This document shows, one piece after another, positions 16,236 through 25,068 of a stretch of 64,000 nucleotides of DNA (its first letter is position 1; each line of letters begins with the position of its first letter). The notes under the pieces are model-generated. The model made no database searches. It was not told the DNA's origin and worked only from the letters and a program-made list of their open reading frames with translations. The DNA comes from CBFHMJ01 sp965656875 (GTDB lineage: Bacteria; Pseudomonadota; Gammaproteobacteria; Enterobacterales; Alteromonadaceae). The stretch lies in assembly GCA_965656875.1 (NCBI GenBank), contig CBFHMJ010000002.1, forward strand, positions 344,812-408,811. The letters are read 5' to 3'. The translations under genes and the position numbers were made by a program.

Positions 16236-19163
16236 TCAGGAAATAATGATTTTGCTTAGCGGAGCGGGCGGGTGAATATGTCGGCCCTGCACATAGTCAA
16301 CGCCGATTTCCTTTAACTCGTTTAATATTTCTTCGCTTTCTACTGACTCTGCAATTGTTTTCTTACCAATAGCCTGAGCAACGCCATTAATTGAATTAAC
16401 CATCGCTTTATCAATTGGATCGATCACCAGATCTTTCACGAAATCGCCATCGATCTTTATAAAATCAACCGGCAGGTTCTTCAGATAGCCATAAGAAGAA
16501 AAGCCGCTACCGAAATCATCCAGAGAAAATTTACACCCTAATTCTTTAAAGGCACTGATGAATTCCAGAGTTGTAGCAAGATTGACGATGGTTGATTTTT
16601 CAGTCAGTTCAAAACAGATTTTATTATGAGGGATATCGTATTGTCTGAATTGCTGATGTAGAAATTCCCTGAATTCTAAATCGGCTGCTGAAGAACCTGA
16701 AATGTTGATACAACACAGCTCAAAATCATCAAGATGCAAAGGATGCTGTGAAACCCAGCGGAACCAGGTTGAAATAACCCAGCGATCTATAGCTGGCATT
16801 AATTCATATCGTTCTGCTGCCGGTATAAAAGTATTAGGCGACATCAGACTGTCATCTTCACTTTTAATCTTAAGCAACAATTCGTAACTCATCTTATGTT
16901 GTTCAGTATTCAGTGCAGTGATTTTTTGGAAAAACAGAATAAAGCGATTATTTTCAATAGCTTGATTGATAATGCTTATCCATTCAACATCGGACTTTTT
17001 ATAATCAACAGCATTATCGTCTTCGGCAAAAATATGAATACGATTTGTGCCTTTTGAACGAGCTATCTGGCACGCCGCATCAGCGCGAGAAATAAGCTGA
17101 GAAGCTGATTTATCTTGTGGGTATACGGTTGTCATACCTATTGATAAACCGACATTAAAGATATTATTTTCCCAGACAAATCTGAATTCTTTAATGGATT
17201 CAACCAGGCGATATGCTATCGCAAAACCTTCATTACTCGTGCGGTTAACAAGGCAAACTGCGAACGTATCCAAATCAATGCGAGCCAGTTCACCTGTATC
17301 TTTCAGTGTTGCCTTTAATTGTTCACTGATTTGACGAACGAGTGAATCACCCGCAGTAGTACCGCAGCTTTCACGTATGAGTTCGAAGTTATTGACGTCG
17401 ATATATAAAACAACGGCTTCGTTATTATCCTTTTCCCAGTTGATCAATGCTCGCTGGATAGTTTTTTCAAATTGCTGTCGATTGAGCGCGCCACTGACTG
17501 AATCATAAGAAGATATATATGTTTGATGTTGGTTAGCCTGATGCTTTTCTGTGATATCCACCGCTGCGCCGTGGACGTATATCTGTTTATTATCAGCTGT
17601 TGGCGAGATGCGCATCGACACCAGTAACCAGATATGACGGTTGTCTGGCCGGGTAAATTTAATTTCCCGATTGCTGACAAAACCATTGGTAATGACTTCT
17701 TCAAATAGTTTCTCACCCTGATCTGTGCTGGCAAATATTTGTAAAATACCGGACTTAAGACAACTGCTTTTCATCTCTGAAAAGTTCTTAAACCCCATGG
17801 TGTGTACCATTGTTGGATTGGCTGAGATCAATTGACCATCCAGATTACAGGTGAAAATACCTTCAACAGCATTTTGATAAATGTCGTAGTACTGCTGCAA
17901 TACGGTACTGGCTTGTGAGGTCCAACTTTTCTTTTTTTCACCTTTTAAATTGTACTGGCTACCCACCTTACTGGCTGTGATAAAGGTTGTGATGATGGAA
18001 ATGACCAGAACAATGTATTCTGTGAGCCAGGATTCAGCGATCACACCATATTGACTCAACATGACCAGTGAAATGCCGAGTGTGAATGCAGTCCAGATAA
18101 AGGCTTGTGCCCGTGAATAAGGTTGGTCATCCAGTAGCAACATGAATGCGAGTAGCATACAGCTTGTCACGATAATTAAACTGGCAATAGCGAGTAACGC
18201 CAGATGAAGAGAAGCCGGTGTATATAAGGGCAGGAAAATAACGGCAACGGACAATAAAATATTACTCAGATGCAATCGTTCAATCAGAGAGTGTTTTTGA
18301 TTTTGCAGAGATTTTTGTGCGAACAGGCTGAGGAATAACAAACTGATTCCGGCAACAACACTGGTTGCGGTTTTATTAACTTCAGGCGTATCAGGCCAGA
18401 TAAACTCGAACGCAATACCATGTTGCGTGGCAAACAACATGGCCCAGGCACTTAAAAAGCCACTTAAATACAGAGTAGATGGCTCTTTGACCATAATATG
18501 CATGATCATACAGAAACAGGACAGAATGATTAGAATACCGATGACTGCTCCGGTAGTGAGATTCTGTTGACTAATATGACGTTCAAAGCTGTCTTTTTGC
18601 CATAACGCGAGATCGACAACAACCAGTCCATCATCGATAGCTTTGATATACAAATCTGCTTCTTGCTCTGGTTCGAGCATCATTGAAAACGAAAACGTGC
18701 GAATAGGCAGTTCTCGTTGACTGAATCTAAGTCCGGTTCCTGTCGTCAACTGTTTTAAAATTCGTCCAGTTCGTTGATCAACAAGAAAAAATTCTAAAGA
18801 GCGGGTCTGTTTATATTGATAATTTACAACGCCTTGCCAACGTTCTTCACTCCCATTTTTGAAAGTGCCCATTAACCATAATGCCTGGTCATTTAATCTG
18901 AATGTGGTGCGAGAGTTAGCCAGTGACTCAGTGGCATGATGCCAGTCGGGTGATGAGAGGACGGTTTTGAGCGGAATATCAATCGGAGAGAGTTGAAAGT
19001 GCAAACGGTCATGCAATGACAGGCTCTGATTTTCTAGCTGAGATACATCAATTTGATCAAGATGAAGGGCTAATGCAGGAAAAGTAACACTCAACAGAAT
19101 GAGTGTAACCCAGGCTACAATGAGTCGCCGAATGAACAATAGTCGATCAAAAAAATTAGTCAT
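16236..19163 (-). CDS. 7TMR-DISM membrane sensor with PAS, degenerate GGDEF and EAL domains
   Basis: The protein of about 975 residues has a signal-like N-terminus, a periplasmic DISMED2-type domain, seven membrane spans (about 190-390), PAS, GGDEF and EAL domains. The diguanylate cyclase motif is lost: the GGDEF position reads DLDTF (in ELARIDLDTFAVCL). The EAL part keeps the key residues (YELLLKI, INISGSS, FELTEKS, SLDDFGSGFSSY, KIDGDFV and AESVE). It therefore most likely degrades c-di-GMP in response to a periplasmic signal, and the GGDEF domain may bind GTP as a switch. I prefer the ATG at 19163 over a TTG at 19190. It appears to be a single gene. Confidence 0.88.
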   Translation of the reverse strand: MTNFFDRLLFIRRLIVAWVTLILLSVTFPALALHLDQIDVSQLENQSLSLHDRLHFQLSPIDIPLKTVLSSPDWHHATESLANSRTTFRLNDQALWLMGTFKNGSEERWQGVVNYQYKQTRSLEFFLVDQRTGRILKQLTTGTGLRFSQRELPIRTFSFSMMLEPEQEADLYIKAIDDGLVVVDLALWQKDSFERHISQQNLTTGAVIGILIILSCFCMIMHIMVKEPSTLYLSGFLSAWAMLFATQHGIAFEFIWPDTPEVNKTATSVVAGISLLFLSLFAQKSLQNQKHSLIERLHLSNILLSVAVIFLPLYTPASLHLALLAIASLIIVTSCMLLAFMLLLDDQPYSRAQAFIWTAFTLGISLVMLSQYGVIAESWLTEYIVLVISIITTFITASKVGSQYNLKGEKKKSWTSQASTVLQQYYDIYQNAVEGIFTCNLDGQLISANPTMVHTMGFKNFSEMKSSCLKSGILQIFASTDQGEKLFEEVITNGFVSNREIKFTRPDNRHIWLLVSMRISPTADNKQIYVHGAAVDITEKHQANQHQTYISSYDSVSGALNRQQFEKTIQRALINWEKDNNEAVVLYIDVNNFELIRESCGTTAGDSLVRQISEQLKATLKDTGELARIDLDTFAVCLVNRTSNEGFAIAYRLVESIKEFRFVWENNIFNVGLSIGMTTVYPQDKSASQLISRADAACQIARSKGTNRIHIFAEDDNAVDYKKSDVEWISIINQAIENNRFILFFQKITALNTEQHKMSYELLLKIKSEDDSLMSPNTFIPAAERYELMPAIDRWVISTWFRWVSQHPLHLDDFELCCINISGSSAADLEFREFLHQQFRQYDIPHNKICFELTEKSTIVNLATTLEFISAFKELGCKFSLDDFGSGFSSYGYLKNLPVDFIKIDGDFVKDLVIDPIDKAMVNSINGVAQAIGKKTIAESVESEEILNELKEIGVDYVQGRHIHPPAPLSKIIIS

Positions 19164-19235
19164 TGAAATTGTCGTACCGTAACAAGGCAAATAACCAGTA
19201 TTTCGGCTGGTTACTATACCTGTTTTATCTCGGAT

Positions 19236-19541
19236 TTAATAAGTCGCAGGGAAATAATTTGCTAATTTTTCAATGAGCAAAGGGAATTTTTGAGCGGATT
19301 GTGGATCGGCTGCTTCAATCCACAGGCTATCACTGTATTCATCGAAATTGAGAACCCAGTGTGCATGTTGCCATGTCATTCTGACCTGCCAGCGGTCAGC
19401 GCCTACATTAGTTTCCTGAATAGTAAATTCTTTCTCAAAGGTCTCTTTAATAAGGTTGAAGAAAATGTCCTGATCCGGCATTGAGTGACAACCCAGGATA
19501 ATTTGATTGTCCGGAATATCGATGGTTTTGATGTAAAGCAT
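19236..19541 (-). CDS. small conserved protein, DUF3630-like
   Basis: The roughly 101-residue soluble protein has the look of the DUF3630 family found in gammaproteobacteria (W-rich centre with WQVRMTWQHAHWVLNF, then LWIEAADPQSAQKFP). No catalytic residues are evident and the function is unknown. A TTG at 19559 could add six residues, and I chose the ATG at 19541. It lies between the c-di-GMP sensor gene and cytochrome c, with no sign of sharing an operon with either. Family assignment is from memory of the sequence pattern and moderate only. Confidence 0.6.
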   Translation of the reverse strand: MLYIKTIDIPDNQIILGCHSMPDQDIFFNLIKETFEKEFTIQETNVGADRWQVRMTWQHAHWVLNFDEYSDSLWIEAADPQSAQKFPLLIEKLANYFPATY

Positions 19542-19994
19542 AGAAAGTGGATTCTGCAAGTTTTTACTTATAACGTAAGGTAATTAATAGCGTTTAACAG
19601 GAAGAAATATAGCAAAATCCAGCTATACTTAAAAACCGGGGAATGTTGATTATGACTGAATATAGACGCTGGTTATAACAAACAGAGTTCCTCCCTGCTA
19701 TAGGTATATATGTTCATAATTTATTGCGATAAAGTTGCAGGAAGGCAAAATGTCGCTTTTCATTTTGAACTGGTTTGCATATCCTATTGGCCGGAAAATA
19801 CTAACTTAAACTAATGCCAGTGAGACCTGATACACCAACCTGTTGGTTTTAAGGTCGAATTTGTCTGATTATTGCCAGAGCGGATTAACCTGTGATGGTG
19901 AAATATTGCTCTAATGTTGGTCTGGTAGTTTGAACATATGACCAAACAAATAGTTGAACAAGTAAATCTGGTGAATTGCTTGAATGAGGTCTAA
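19542..19994. other. intergenic region upstream of the cytochrome gene
   Basis: About 450 bases without a convincing gene. It must contain the cytochrome promoter. I see no operator or repeat that I can name. Confidence 0.4.
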
Positions 19995-20294
19995 ATGAAC
20001 AAGAACCTGCTATTAGGACTATTGATGGGAGCAGCTGCTTTCTCAGCTACCGCTGGTGATGCTGCTGCAGGTAAGGCTAAAGCTGCAATGTGTGCAGCGT
20101 GTCACGGTGCTAACGGTATGAGCATGATTGATGCTTATCCTAACCTGGCTGGCCAGAAAGAAGCTTACCTTGTTAAGCAACTAAAAGCGTTTAAAAACGG
20201 TACTCGTAAAGATCCAGTAATGGCTCCTATGGCGATGCCTCTGTCAGACGCTGATATGGAAAATCTGGCAGCTTACTACGCTCAAATGAAGTAA
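19995..20294 (+). CDS. periplasmic class I cytochrome c (c553-like)
   Basis: The 99-residue precursor has a Sec signal peptide (residues 1-20, ending near SATAG), the haem-binding CAACH at 33-37 and a C-terminal MAPMAMPLSDADMENLAAYYAQMK segment that supplies the axial methionine. The mature protein of about 79 residues has the size of small monohaem cytochromes of the c553/c4-half type and would carry electrons in the periplasm. It is transcribed alone and ends at two hairpins. Codon use is strongly biased to common codons, which suggests high expression. Confidence 0.9.
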   Translation: MNKNLLLGLLMGAAAFSATAGDAAAGKAKAAMCAACHGANGMSMIDAYPNLAGQKEAYLVKQLKAFKNGTRKDPVMAPMAMPLSDADMENLAAYYAQMK

Positions 20295-20308
20295 GTCTTT
20301 CCAGTTTG

Positions 20309-20338
20309 TTATCGGTATTTTGCCGATAATAGCTTTTT
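20309..20338 (+). terminator. rho-independent terminator of the cytochrome gene
   Basis: TTATCGG pairs with CCGATAA around a 7-base loop, followed by TAGCTTTTTC. It lies 15 bases after the stop codon. Confidence 0.7.
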
Positions 20339-20366
20339 CGGAATATCAGGTTATTCTGGTATTCCG
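20339..20366. terminator. second hairpin between cytochrome c and recQ
   Basis: CGGAATA pairs with TATTCCG around a 14-base loop, and the loop also holds complementary bases. It lies between convergent genes and may end the recQ transcript from the minus strand, where AAAAAGC on the plus strand gives a T run. Confidence 0.55.
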
Positions 20367-20389
20367 ATGATTTTATCTCAGTTATTTTT

Positions 20390-22198
20390 CTAGCCGCCGG
20401 TATATTTTTCGATTAACCGCATAAACTGTTCACCATAACGATCCAGCTTTGTTTTCCCTACGCCATTTATTGCCAGAAATCCTTCATTTGTGACCGGTTG
20501 ATCCTGAGCCATTTCTGCTAAAGTTGCATCATTGAATACAATGTAAGGCGGAACACCATCGTCATCTGCAATTTGTTTTCTGAGATTCTTTAACAATGAG
20601 AAGAGTTTCTTATCATAATTCACCGGATGTGCTCGTTTTGTCTGACGAGGTTTCGGGTTAATTCTTGGCACCGCTAACATTAGTTCCACATCACCACGCA
20701 GCACCGGCCTGGCAGACTCAGTGAGTTTTAATACTGAACTCTGAGTAATATCCTGAATAATAAAGCCATAATGAATCAATTGTCTTATGACGCTCAACCA
20801 GTATTCGTGTGATTCATCAGCGCCAATTCCCCAGGTTGAAAGCTTGTCATGACCATAATCTTTAATGCGTTGGATGCTTGAGCCCCGCAGTACATCAATA
20901 ACATAGCCTATGCCAAAGCGCTGTCCGAGCCTGTAAACGCAAGAAAGTGCTTTTTGTGCATCTATAGTGCCGTCGAAACGTTTTGGAGGGTCAAGGCAGA
21001 TGTCACAATTCTGGCAGGGGGTTTGGTTGTATTCATTAAAATAATTGAGTAGCACCAGCCGTCGACAGGTTTGTGCTTGCGCAAATGCCGCCATGGCATT
21101 GAATCGCTGTTCTTCGACTCGACGCCTTTCTTCATCTTCAATATTGGAAAACAGTAATTTAACTCGCGGAATATCAGCCGGATCAAACAGCATCATCGCT
21201 TCTGCGGGTAGTCCATCCCGGCCAGCTCTGCCCGTTTCCTGGTAATAGGATTCAATGTTTTTAGGAATATCGTAATGGATAACATATCGAATATTAGGTT
21301 TATTGATGCCCATACCAAAAGCCACGGTAGCAACAATAATCGTGACATCATCCCGGCTAAACGCTTCCTGAATTCGATTTCTTTCCTCTTGTTCAAGCCC
21401 TGCATGATACCCGGCGACATTGTAGCCGTGTCCGGCGAGTTGTCGGGTTACTTCATCGACTCGGTTACGACTGGTGCAATAAATAATTCCACTGTTTCCA
21501 TCCTGTTCTTTTAGCCATTGCATGACCTGCTGTAAGGGTTTGAATTTTTCAGCAAGTGTGTAACGAATATTGGGTCGATCGAAACTGTTGACCTGACTCC
21601 AGGGATTATCCAGACGAAGTTGATCAACGATATCTCCCCGTGTTGCTCTGTCGGCGGTGGCGGTCAGTGCCATCATAGGCACGCCCGGAAAATACTGTTT
21701 CAGTTCACCAAGCCTGGCGTAGTCGGGACGGAAATTATGACCCCAGTGAGAGACGCAATGGGCTTCATCAATGGCAAACAGATTGATTGGGAGTTCGCGA
21801 AGACGTTCCAGAAAATCAGGTTTCAACACGCGCTCGGGGGCGATATACAGTAATTTAATCTGACCGTGTCGAGCAGCTGAAAGAATGTTCAGAATATCAA
21901 AACCTGGCACAGTAGCATTGATATAAGCAGATGGGATACCGTTTGCCTTCAGACCGTCGACCTGATCTTTCATCAAAGAGATTAACGGAGAAATGACAAT
22001 AGTCACGCCCGGAAAGATAACGGCTGGAACCTGATAACAAAGAGACTTTCCACCTCCTGTCGGCATCAGAACTAATGAATCCTGACCAGATAATGCTGCT
22101 TCTATAACCTGTTTTTGTCCCGGACGGAATTCGCTGTAACCAAAGGTTGCTGACAGGGTGGTGTCGATTAGATTGGATGTCATATCTCTGGCAAACAT
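20390..22198 (-). CDS. recQ: ATP-dependent DNA helicase RecQ
   Basis: The 602-residue SF2 helicase shows Walker A (MPTGGGKSLCYQ), the DEAH box (AIDEAHCVSHWGHNFRPDY), the SAT-like ALTATAD and motif VI (QETGRAGRDG). These are followed by the zinc-binding Cys cluster (CRRLVLLNYF, then CQNCDICLDPP), the winged-helix RQC part and a C-terminal HRDC domain. It unwinds DNA 3' to 5' in recombination and fork repair. The ATG at 22198 has AGGAG almost adjacent, and an alternative ATG lies 15 bases inside. The yigI-like gene is divergent next door, as these genes are also neighbours in E. coli. Confidence 0.95.
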   Translation of the reverse strand: MFARDMTSNLIDTTLSATFGYSEFRPGQKQVIEAALSGQDSLVLMPTGGGKSLCYQVPAVIFPGVTIVISPLISLMKDQVDGLKANGIPSAYINATVPGFDILNILSAARHGQIKLLYIAPERVLKPDFLERLRELPINLFAIDEAHCVSHWGHNFRPDYARLGELKQYFPGVPMMALTATADRATRGDIVDQLRLDNPWSQVNSFDRPNIRYTLAEKFKPLQQVMQWLKEQDGNSGIIYCTSRNRVDEVTRQLAGHGYNVAGYHAGLEQEERNRIQEAFSRDDVTIIVATVAFGMGINKPNIRYVIHYDIPKNIESYYQETGRAGRDGLPAEAMMLFDPADIPRVKLLFSNIEDEERRRVEEQRFNAMAAFAQAQTCRRLVLLNYFNEYNQTPCQNCDICLDPPKRFDGTIDAQKALSCVYRLGQRFGIGYVIDVLRGSSIQRIKDYGHDKLSTWGIGADESHEYWLSVIRQLIHYGFIIQDITQSSVLKLTESARPVLRGDVELMLAVPRINPKPRQTKRAHPVNYDKKLFSLLKNLRKQIADDDGVPPYIVFNDATLAEMAQDQPVTNEGFLAINGVGKTKLDRYGEQFMRLIEKYTGG

Positions 22199-22289
22199 AT
22201 CTCCTGAAGAAAAGCGCCGCCATTTTATATGAACTCATGGCTAATGTCTGTTTGTTTATCTGGTTAAACCACTCTATGATTCAGGAGCT

Positions 22290-22331
22290 ATGACTATCAT
22301 TGAGCAACGAGAAGTATCTTATGGAACTTAA
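22290..22331 (+). CDS. possible 13-codon leader peptide overlapping the thioesterase start
   Basis: An ATG at 22290 lies directly after TCAGGAGCT, the best ribosome binding site in the area. It opens a 13-residue frame (MTIIEQREVSYGT) whose TAA stop overlaps the start region of the thioesterase gene. This may couple translation. It could equally be chance. Confidence 0.35.
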   Translation: MTIIEQREVSYGT

Positions 22332-22782
22332 TAAAGAGCAGCTTTTACAAACAGTTGCATCAGTTTTTATCGATAAAATGCCATTCAATCAGTTATTGGG
22401 ACTGGAAATTACCCGCTATGAAATTGATGACGTTGAAGTTCGGTTTCGCTGGCAGGATAAGTTTATTGGTAATCCACATCGACGAATTTTACATGGAGGC
22501 GTTACGGCTGCCGTTCTGGATGTTGCCGGCGGTTTGATTGCTATTGGTGGGATTATTGAACGAGTAGAGGCATCTAACCCAGCGGCATTTGCTGAGCGTA
22601 TTAAGAACGTTGGCACTATCGATCTACGTACTGATTTTCTAAGGCCTGGCATTGGAGAAGAGTTCATTGCAACGGCGAAAGTTATCCGTGCAGGCAATAA
22701 AGTGTGTGTTTGCCGCATGGAGCTTCACAATGAAACGGGTGTTCATATTGCTTTTGGAACAGGAACTTACCTGGTTGAATAA
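22321..22782 (+). CDS. yigI: YigI-like hotdog-fold thioesterase
   Basis: The 153-residue protein has the PaaI/YigI hotdog thioesterase pattern, with the active-site segment RILHGGVTAAVLDVAGG, and aligns end to end with E. coli YigI (MPFNQLLGLE, then GTIDLRTDFLRPG, AGNKVCVCRMELHNE). It likely hydrolyses acyl-CoA thioesters, perhaps medium-chain ones. I chose the ATG at 22321 because it matches the YigI N-terminus. A TTG at 22300 would add seven residues. The position beside recQ repeats the enteric gene order, in which pldA sits between them. Here pldA is 10 kb away. Confidence 0.85.
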   Translation: MELNKEQLLQTVASVFIDKMPFNQLLGLEITRYEIDDVEVRFRWQDKFIGNPHRRILHGGVTAAVLDVAGGLIAIGGIIERVEASNPAAFAERIKNVGTIDLRTDFLRPGIGEEFIATAKVIRAGNKVCVCRMELHNETGVHIAFGTGTYLVE

Positions 22783-22940
22783 CGTAAAAAACGCTCACTA
22801 AAACCTCCATATCGGAACCATTCCCACCTAACTCCTTATTTTTTAACGGCCTTTTGGTTGGTATATTTATCCTGGAAAGAGGGACGGGAATGGTTTCATC
22901 CTAACCGACCGAGTTCACTTCACGTATTACACATCATTTA

Positions 22941-22987
22941 GCAGGCATGTCGTAGGTGCTGAGGAAATCACCTGCCTGCATTTTTTT
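22941..22987 (+). terminator. strong rho-independent terminator
   Basis: GCAGGCA (22941-22947) pairs with TGCCTGC (22973-22979), an inner GGTG/CACC extends the stem, and seven T follow. It stands about 160 bases past the thioesterase stop codon, so it ends either a long 3' leader or a separate short RNA. Confidence 0.75.
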
Positions 22988-23310
22988 GCGTAATAAGTTT
23001 ACGATAATTTAACGTTAAACGGGAGGGAAGAAAAACTTCAGGTCAACACCATTCCACGTCAGGTAATATCAGTATTCGCCTACATTTCTCTTTATTTTTC
23101 AGTCTATTGATCTTCTATGAAAACATCGGTTTAACCGACGTTTATGGAGCATTTTTGTTGTTTAAATCGACAGAAGATCAGCTGAGAGTGCATTAAAAGG
23201 TTAAAAATGTTTTATAGTGCTTAATATTGCATTAACATGATTCAAATGGTTAAATGTGTGCCAAAAAGGTACTTTAGTGCAAAATTTGCAGTTTAAATTC
23301 GGGGATTCGT
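22988..23310. other. promoter region of the tandem XRE genes
   Basis: AT-rich and without a gene. Short motifs recur: TGCATTAA at 23189-23196 and 23228-23235, and TAGTGC at 23215-23220 and 23275-23280. They could be operator half-sites for the XRE proteins encoded just downstream, but this is inferred only from position and repetition. Confidence 0.35.
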
Positions 23311-23556
23311 ATGACAACAGAAGTAAAAATGCTCGTCCAGTGGCTGGTCGATCAACGCAAGAGCCTTGGTATGACTCAGGCACAGTTAAGCCAAAAATTG
23401 GGACTTAACAAAGTTTCGTTAAACAAGCTGGAGAATTTACAGCGCCGTATCGACATCTGTGAATTCTGTGATTTGTGTCAGACATTAGGAGTCGATCCGT
23501 CTGATGCTGTTCGATCCATTATGTTGAAGAATGATTTGAATGAGGCGAGAGGTTGA
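23311..23556 (+). CDS. small XRE-type DNA-binding protein (first of a tandem pair)
   Basis: The 81-residue protein is little more than a Cro/C1 helix-turn-helix domain (residues 12-66, MTQAQLSQKLGLNKVSLNKLEN). It aligns along its length with the next gene, sharing the LV.WL...R...G frame and the ending VDPSDAV versus VDPAIGI, so the two probably arose by tandem duplication. The next gene begins one base after its stop. With no effector domain it is probably a dimeric repressor. The target may be its own promoter region. Confidence 0.8.
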   Translation: MTTEVKMLVQWLVDQRKSLGMTQAQLSQKLGLNKVSLNKLENLQRRIDICEFCDLCQTLGVDPSDAVRSIMLKNDLNEARG

Positions 23557-23557
23557 T

Positions 23558-23809
23558 ATGAAAAGAACGGTGTTTGGCGATAACTTTGACAGAAATCTGG
23601 TTATCGAGTGGTTAAAAGAAAGTCGTGAAGAGCAAGGATTATCGGTTCGCGGCCTGGCAAAAATGGTGGATGTATCTCACTCGACCATTTCACGCATGGA
23701 AAGTGGTAAAGGGATTATTCATATGGATTTATATTTCAGATTAACAGCCGTGCTGAATGTTGATCCTGCGATTGGCATCGAATTGATGACCAGCGCAGAA
23801 GCCGCATAG
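23558..23809 (+). CDS. small XRE-type DNA-binding protein (second of a tandem pair)
   Basis: The 83-residue protein is a single Cro/C1 helix-turn-helix (residues 18-70, LSVRGLAKMVDVSHSTISRMESGKG). I chose the ATG at 23558, which follows GAGGCGAGAGG. An upstream in-frame ATG inside the preceding gene is less likely. It is a paralogue of the preceding gene and is translated directly after it. No toxin, phage or restriction gene is adjacent, so it is not an obvious antitoxin or C-protein. The function is unknown. Confidence 0.8.
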   Translation: MKRTVFGDNFDRNLVIEWLKESREEQGLSVRGLAKMVDVSHSTISRMESGKGIIHMDLYFRLTAVLNVDPAIGIELMTSAEAA

Positions 23810-24433
23810 GATTCTCTTTGCTTAATTAGCGAAAATAAAATAACAATTCAGCGGGTGTTGTCAGTTACATTTTTACGTGCGGGAATACACTAAATGAAAT
23901 CAAAGATGTTTTTTATCCAATTTCTATAATTAACATTTTTGGAAACTGTGCTGACATGCGATATATTGCCTGAGTTACTTGCCTGTTATGGACAATGTAA
24001 TTTTAGTTATATATCAGTAAAACCAAGTTGAAAGGCGTTATTTGAGCATTATCAGAAGCAGTATTTTGCTATTGTTTTTACGTATAACGTACTGATAAAT
24101 AAGTTTTTTGTAACTCGGATTTCTCCGGGGCATAAAAGAGAGAACAAAAAACGTTTATGAGTATGTAAATGGATACGGTAATAGCAGAGGTGATATTCAA
24201 ATAGTTGCTTTGCAGTTAAAACTTGCTGTGATAGTGATCAATTGTGTTAAGTGAATCTGGCTGTCATAAAGCGTTTGATTAAATCTGGTTAACTCTTCAT
24301 TTGTTAAATAGACAGGAATTGTGTCTCACGGTTCAACTGTTTAAATTTTTACAGGACGTTTAATCCAGCCATCTACGGATCAAGAGCTTCTCAATTGATT
24401 GAGGTAAATAATGAATTTTACAGGGGTTAACGA
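23810..24433. other. AT-rich intergenic region, no gene seen
   Basis: About 620 bases with many stops in all frames. No hairpin with a T run, no tRNA-like fold and no repeat shared with the rest of the window was recognised. It presumably carries the promoter of the gene at 24434. Confidence 0.4.
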
Positions 24434-24937
24434 ATGCTCGCTAATGAAATAGCGGTAGACGAATCGTGTGTGATCGGGGATGTTTTTCGAGAAAACACAT
24501 ATCGTATTTTGAAGCAGCATGATTTATCGGTAAAAGATTTAATTCTTTCGATCGAGCAATGCGCGCCTGGTAAAGTTGCTGCCAGAACGCTAAGTGGATA
24601 CCTGAGCCATTCAGCCAGCGCAAAACGAAACCCAACGATTTCAACGCTTCAGGCGATGGTTCAGGGGTTTCGGCAATTAGGTATTTTTATTGATGAAACG
24701 GATTTAATCCGACGCCAGGATGCATCGGTTCAGTCTATCGATATTGAAGCATTTATATCGTCTATGCGCTCTGCGATGTTACTGGGGAAAGATGTAAATG
24801 CGGATATTTCAGATATTCTTCTTGCAGGGTTAGTGGGTTATCTAAAGTCTGTATCTGCGGACCTGGATGATGAGACTATGGCTAAATATATTTTCTCAGC
24901 CAGACAAATTCTGGCCAATGAGGAAAGTAGAGTCTGA
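24434..24937 (+). CDS. hypothetical protein with an HTH-like N-terminal half
   Basis: The 167-residue protein is not one I recognise. Residues 22-80 (ILKQHDLSVKDLILSIEQ to TISTLQAMVQGF) have the spacing of a Cro/C1 or phage-repressor helix-turn-helix, while the C-terminal half (100-165) is a helical acidic domain of unknown role. The start codon lies after ACAGGGGTTAACG. It stands alone between two long gaps and ends at a strong terminator. Together with the two XRE genes upstream and the membrane-bound XRE protein downstream it forms a run of small regulators. Confidence 0.6.
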   Translation: MLANEIAVDESCVIGDVFRENTYRILKQHDLSVKDLILSIEQCAPGKVAARTLSGYLSHSASAKRNPTISTLQAMVQGFRQLGIFIDETDLIRRQDASVQSIDIEAFISSMRSAMLLGKDVNADISDILLAGLVGYLKSVSADLDDETMAKYIFSARQILANEESRV

Positions 24938-24941
24938 TATA

Positions 24942-24978
24942 TTGCGCTGAGCCAGTCGGCTATCAGCGCAATTTTTTA
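24942..24978 (+). terminator. rho-independent terminator
   Basis: TTGCGCTGA pairs with TCAGCGCAA, with an inner GCC/GGC, followed by six T. It lies five bases after the preceding stop codon. Confidence 0.85.
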
Positions 24979-25068
24979 TTTCCTTTTACCATCCCTGCAT
25001 TAATATCTTGTTCATTCCTTTCTATTGTTACTTTTCCTTGTGGTCATATAGCCACTCGCGGTTTGTTG

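Noticed and set aside
22198..22300. LexA-type SOS box upstream of recQ
   Set aside because: The best CTG-N10-like stretch there fails the CTGT-N8-ACAG consensus.
23311..23809. Tandem XRE genes as antitoxins or as phage cI/cro
   Set aside because: No toxin-like, integrase or phage gene is found within several kb, and the two proteins align with each other, which favours duplication.
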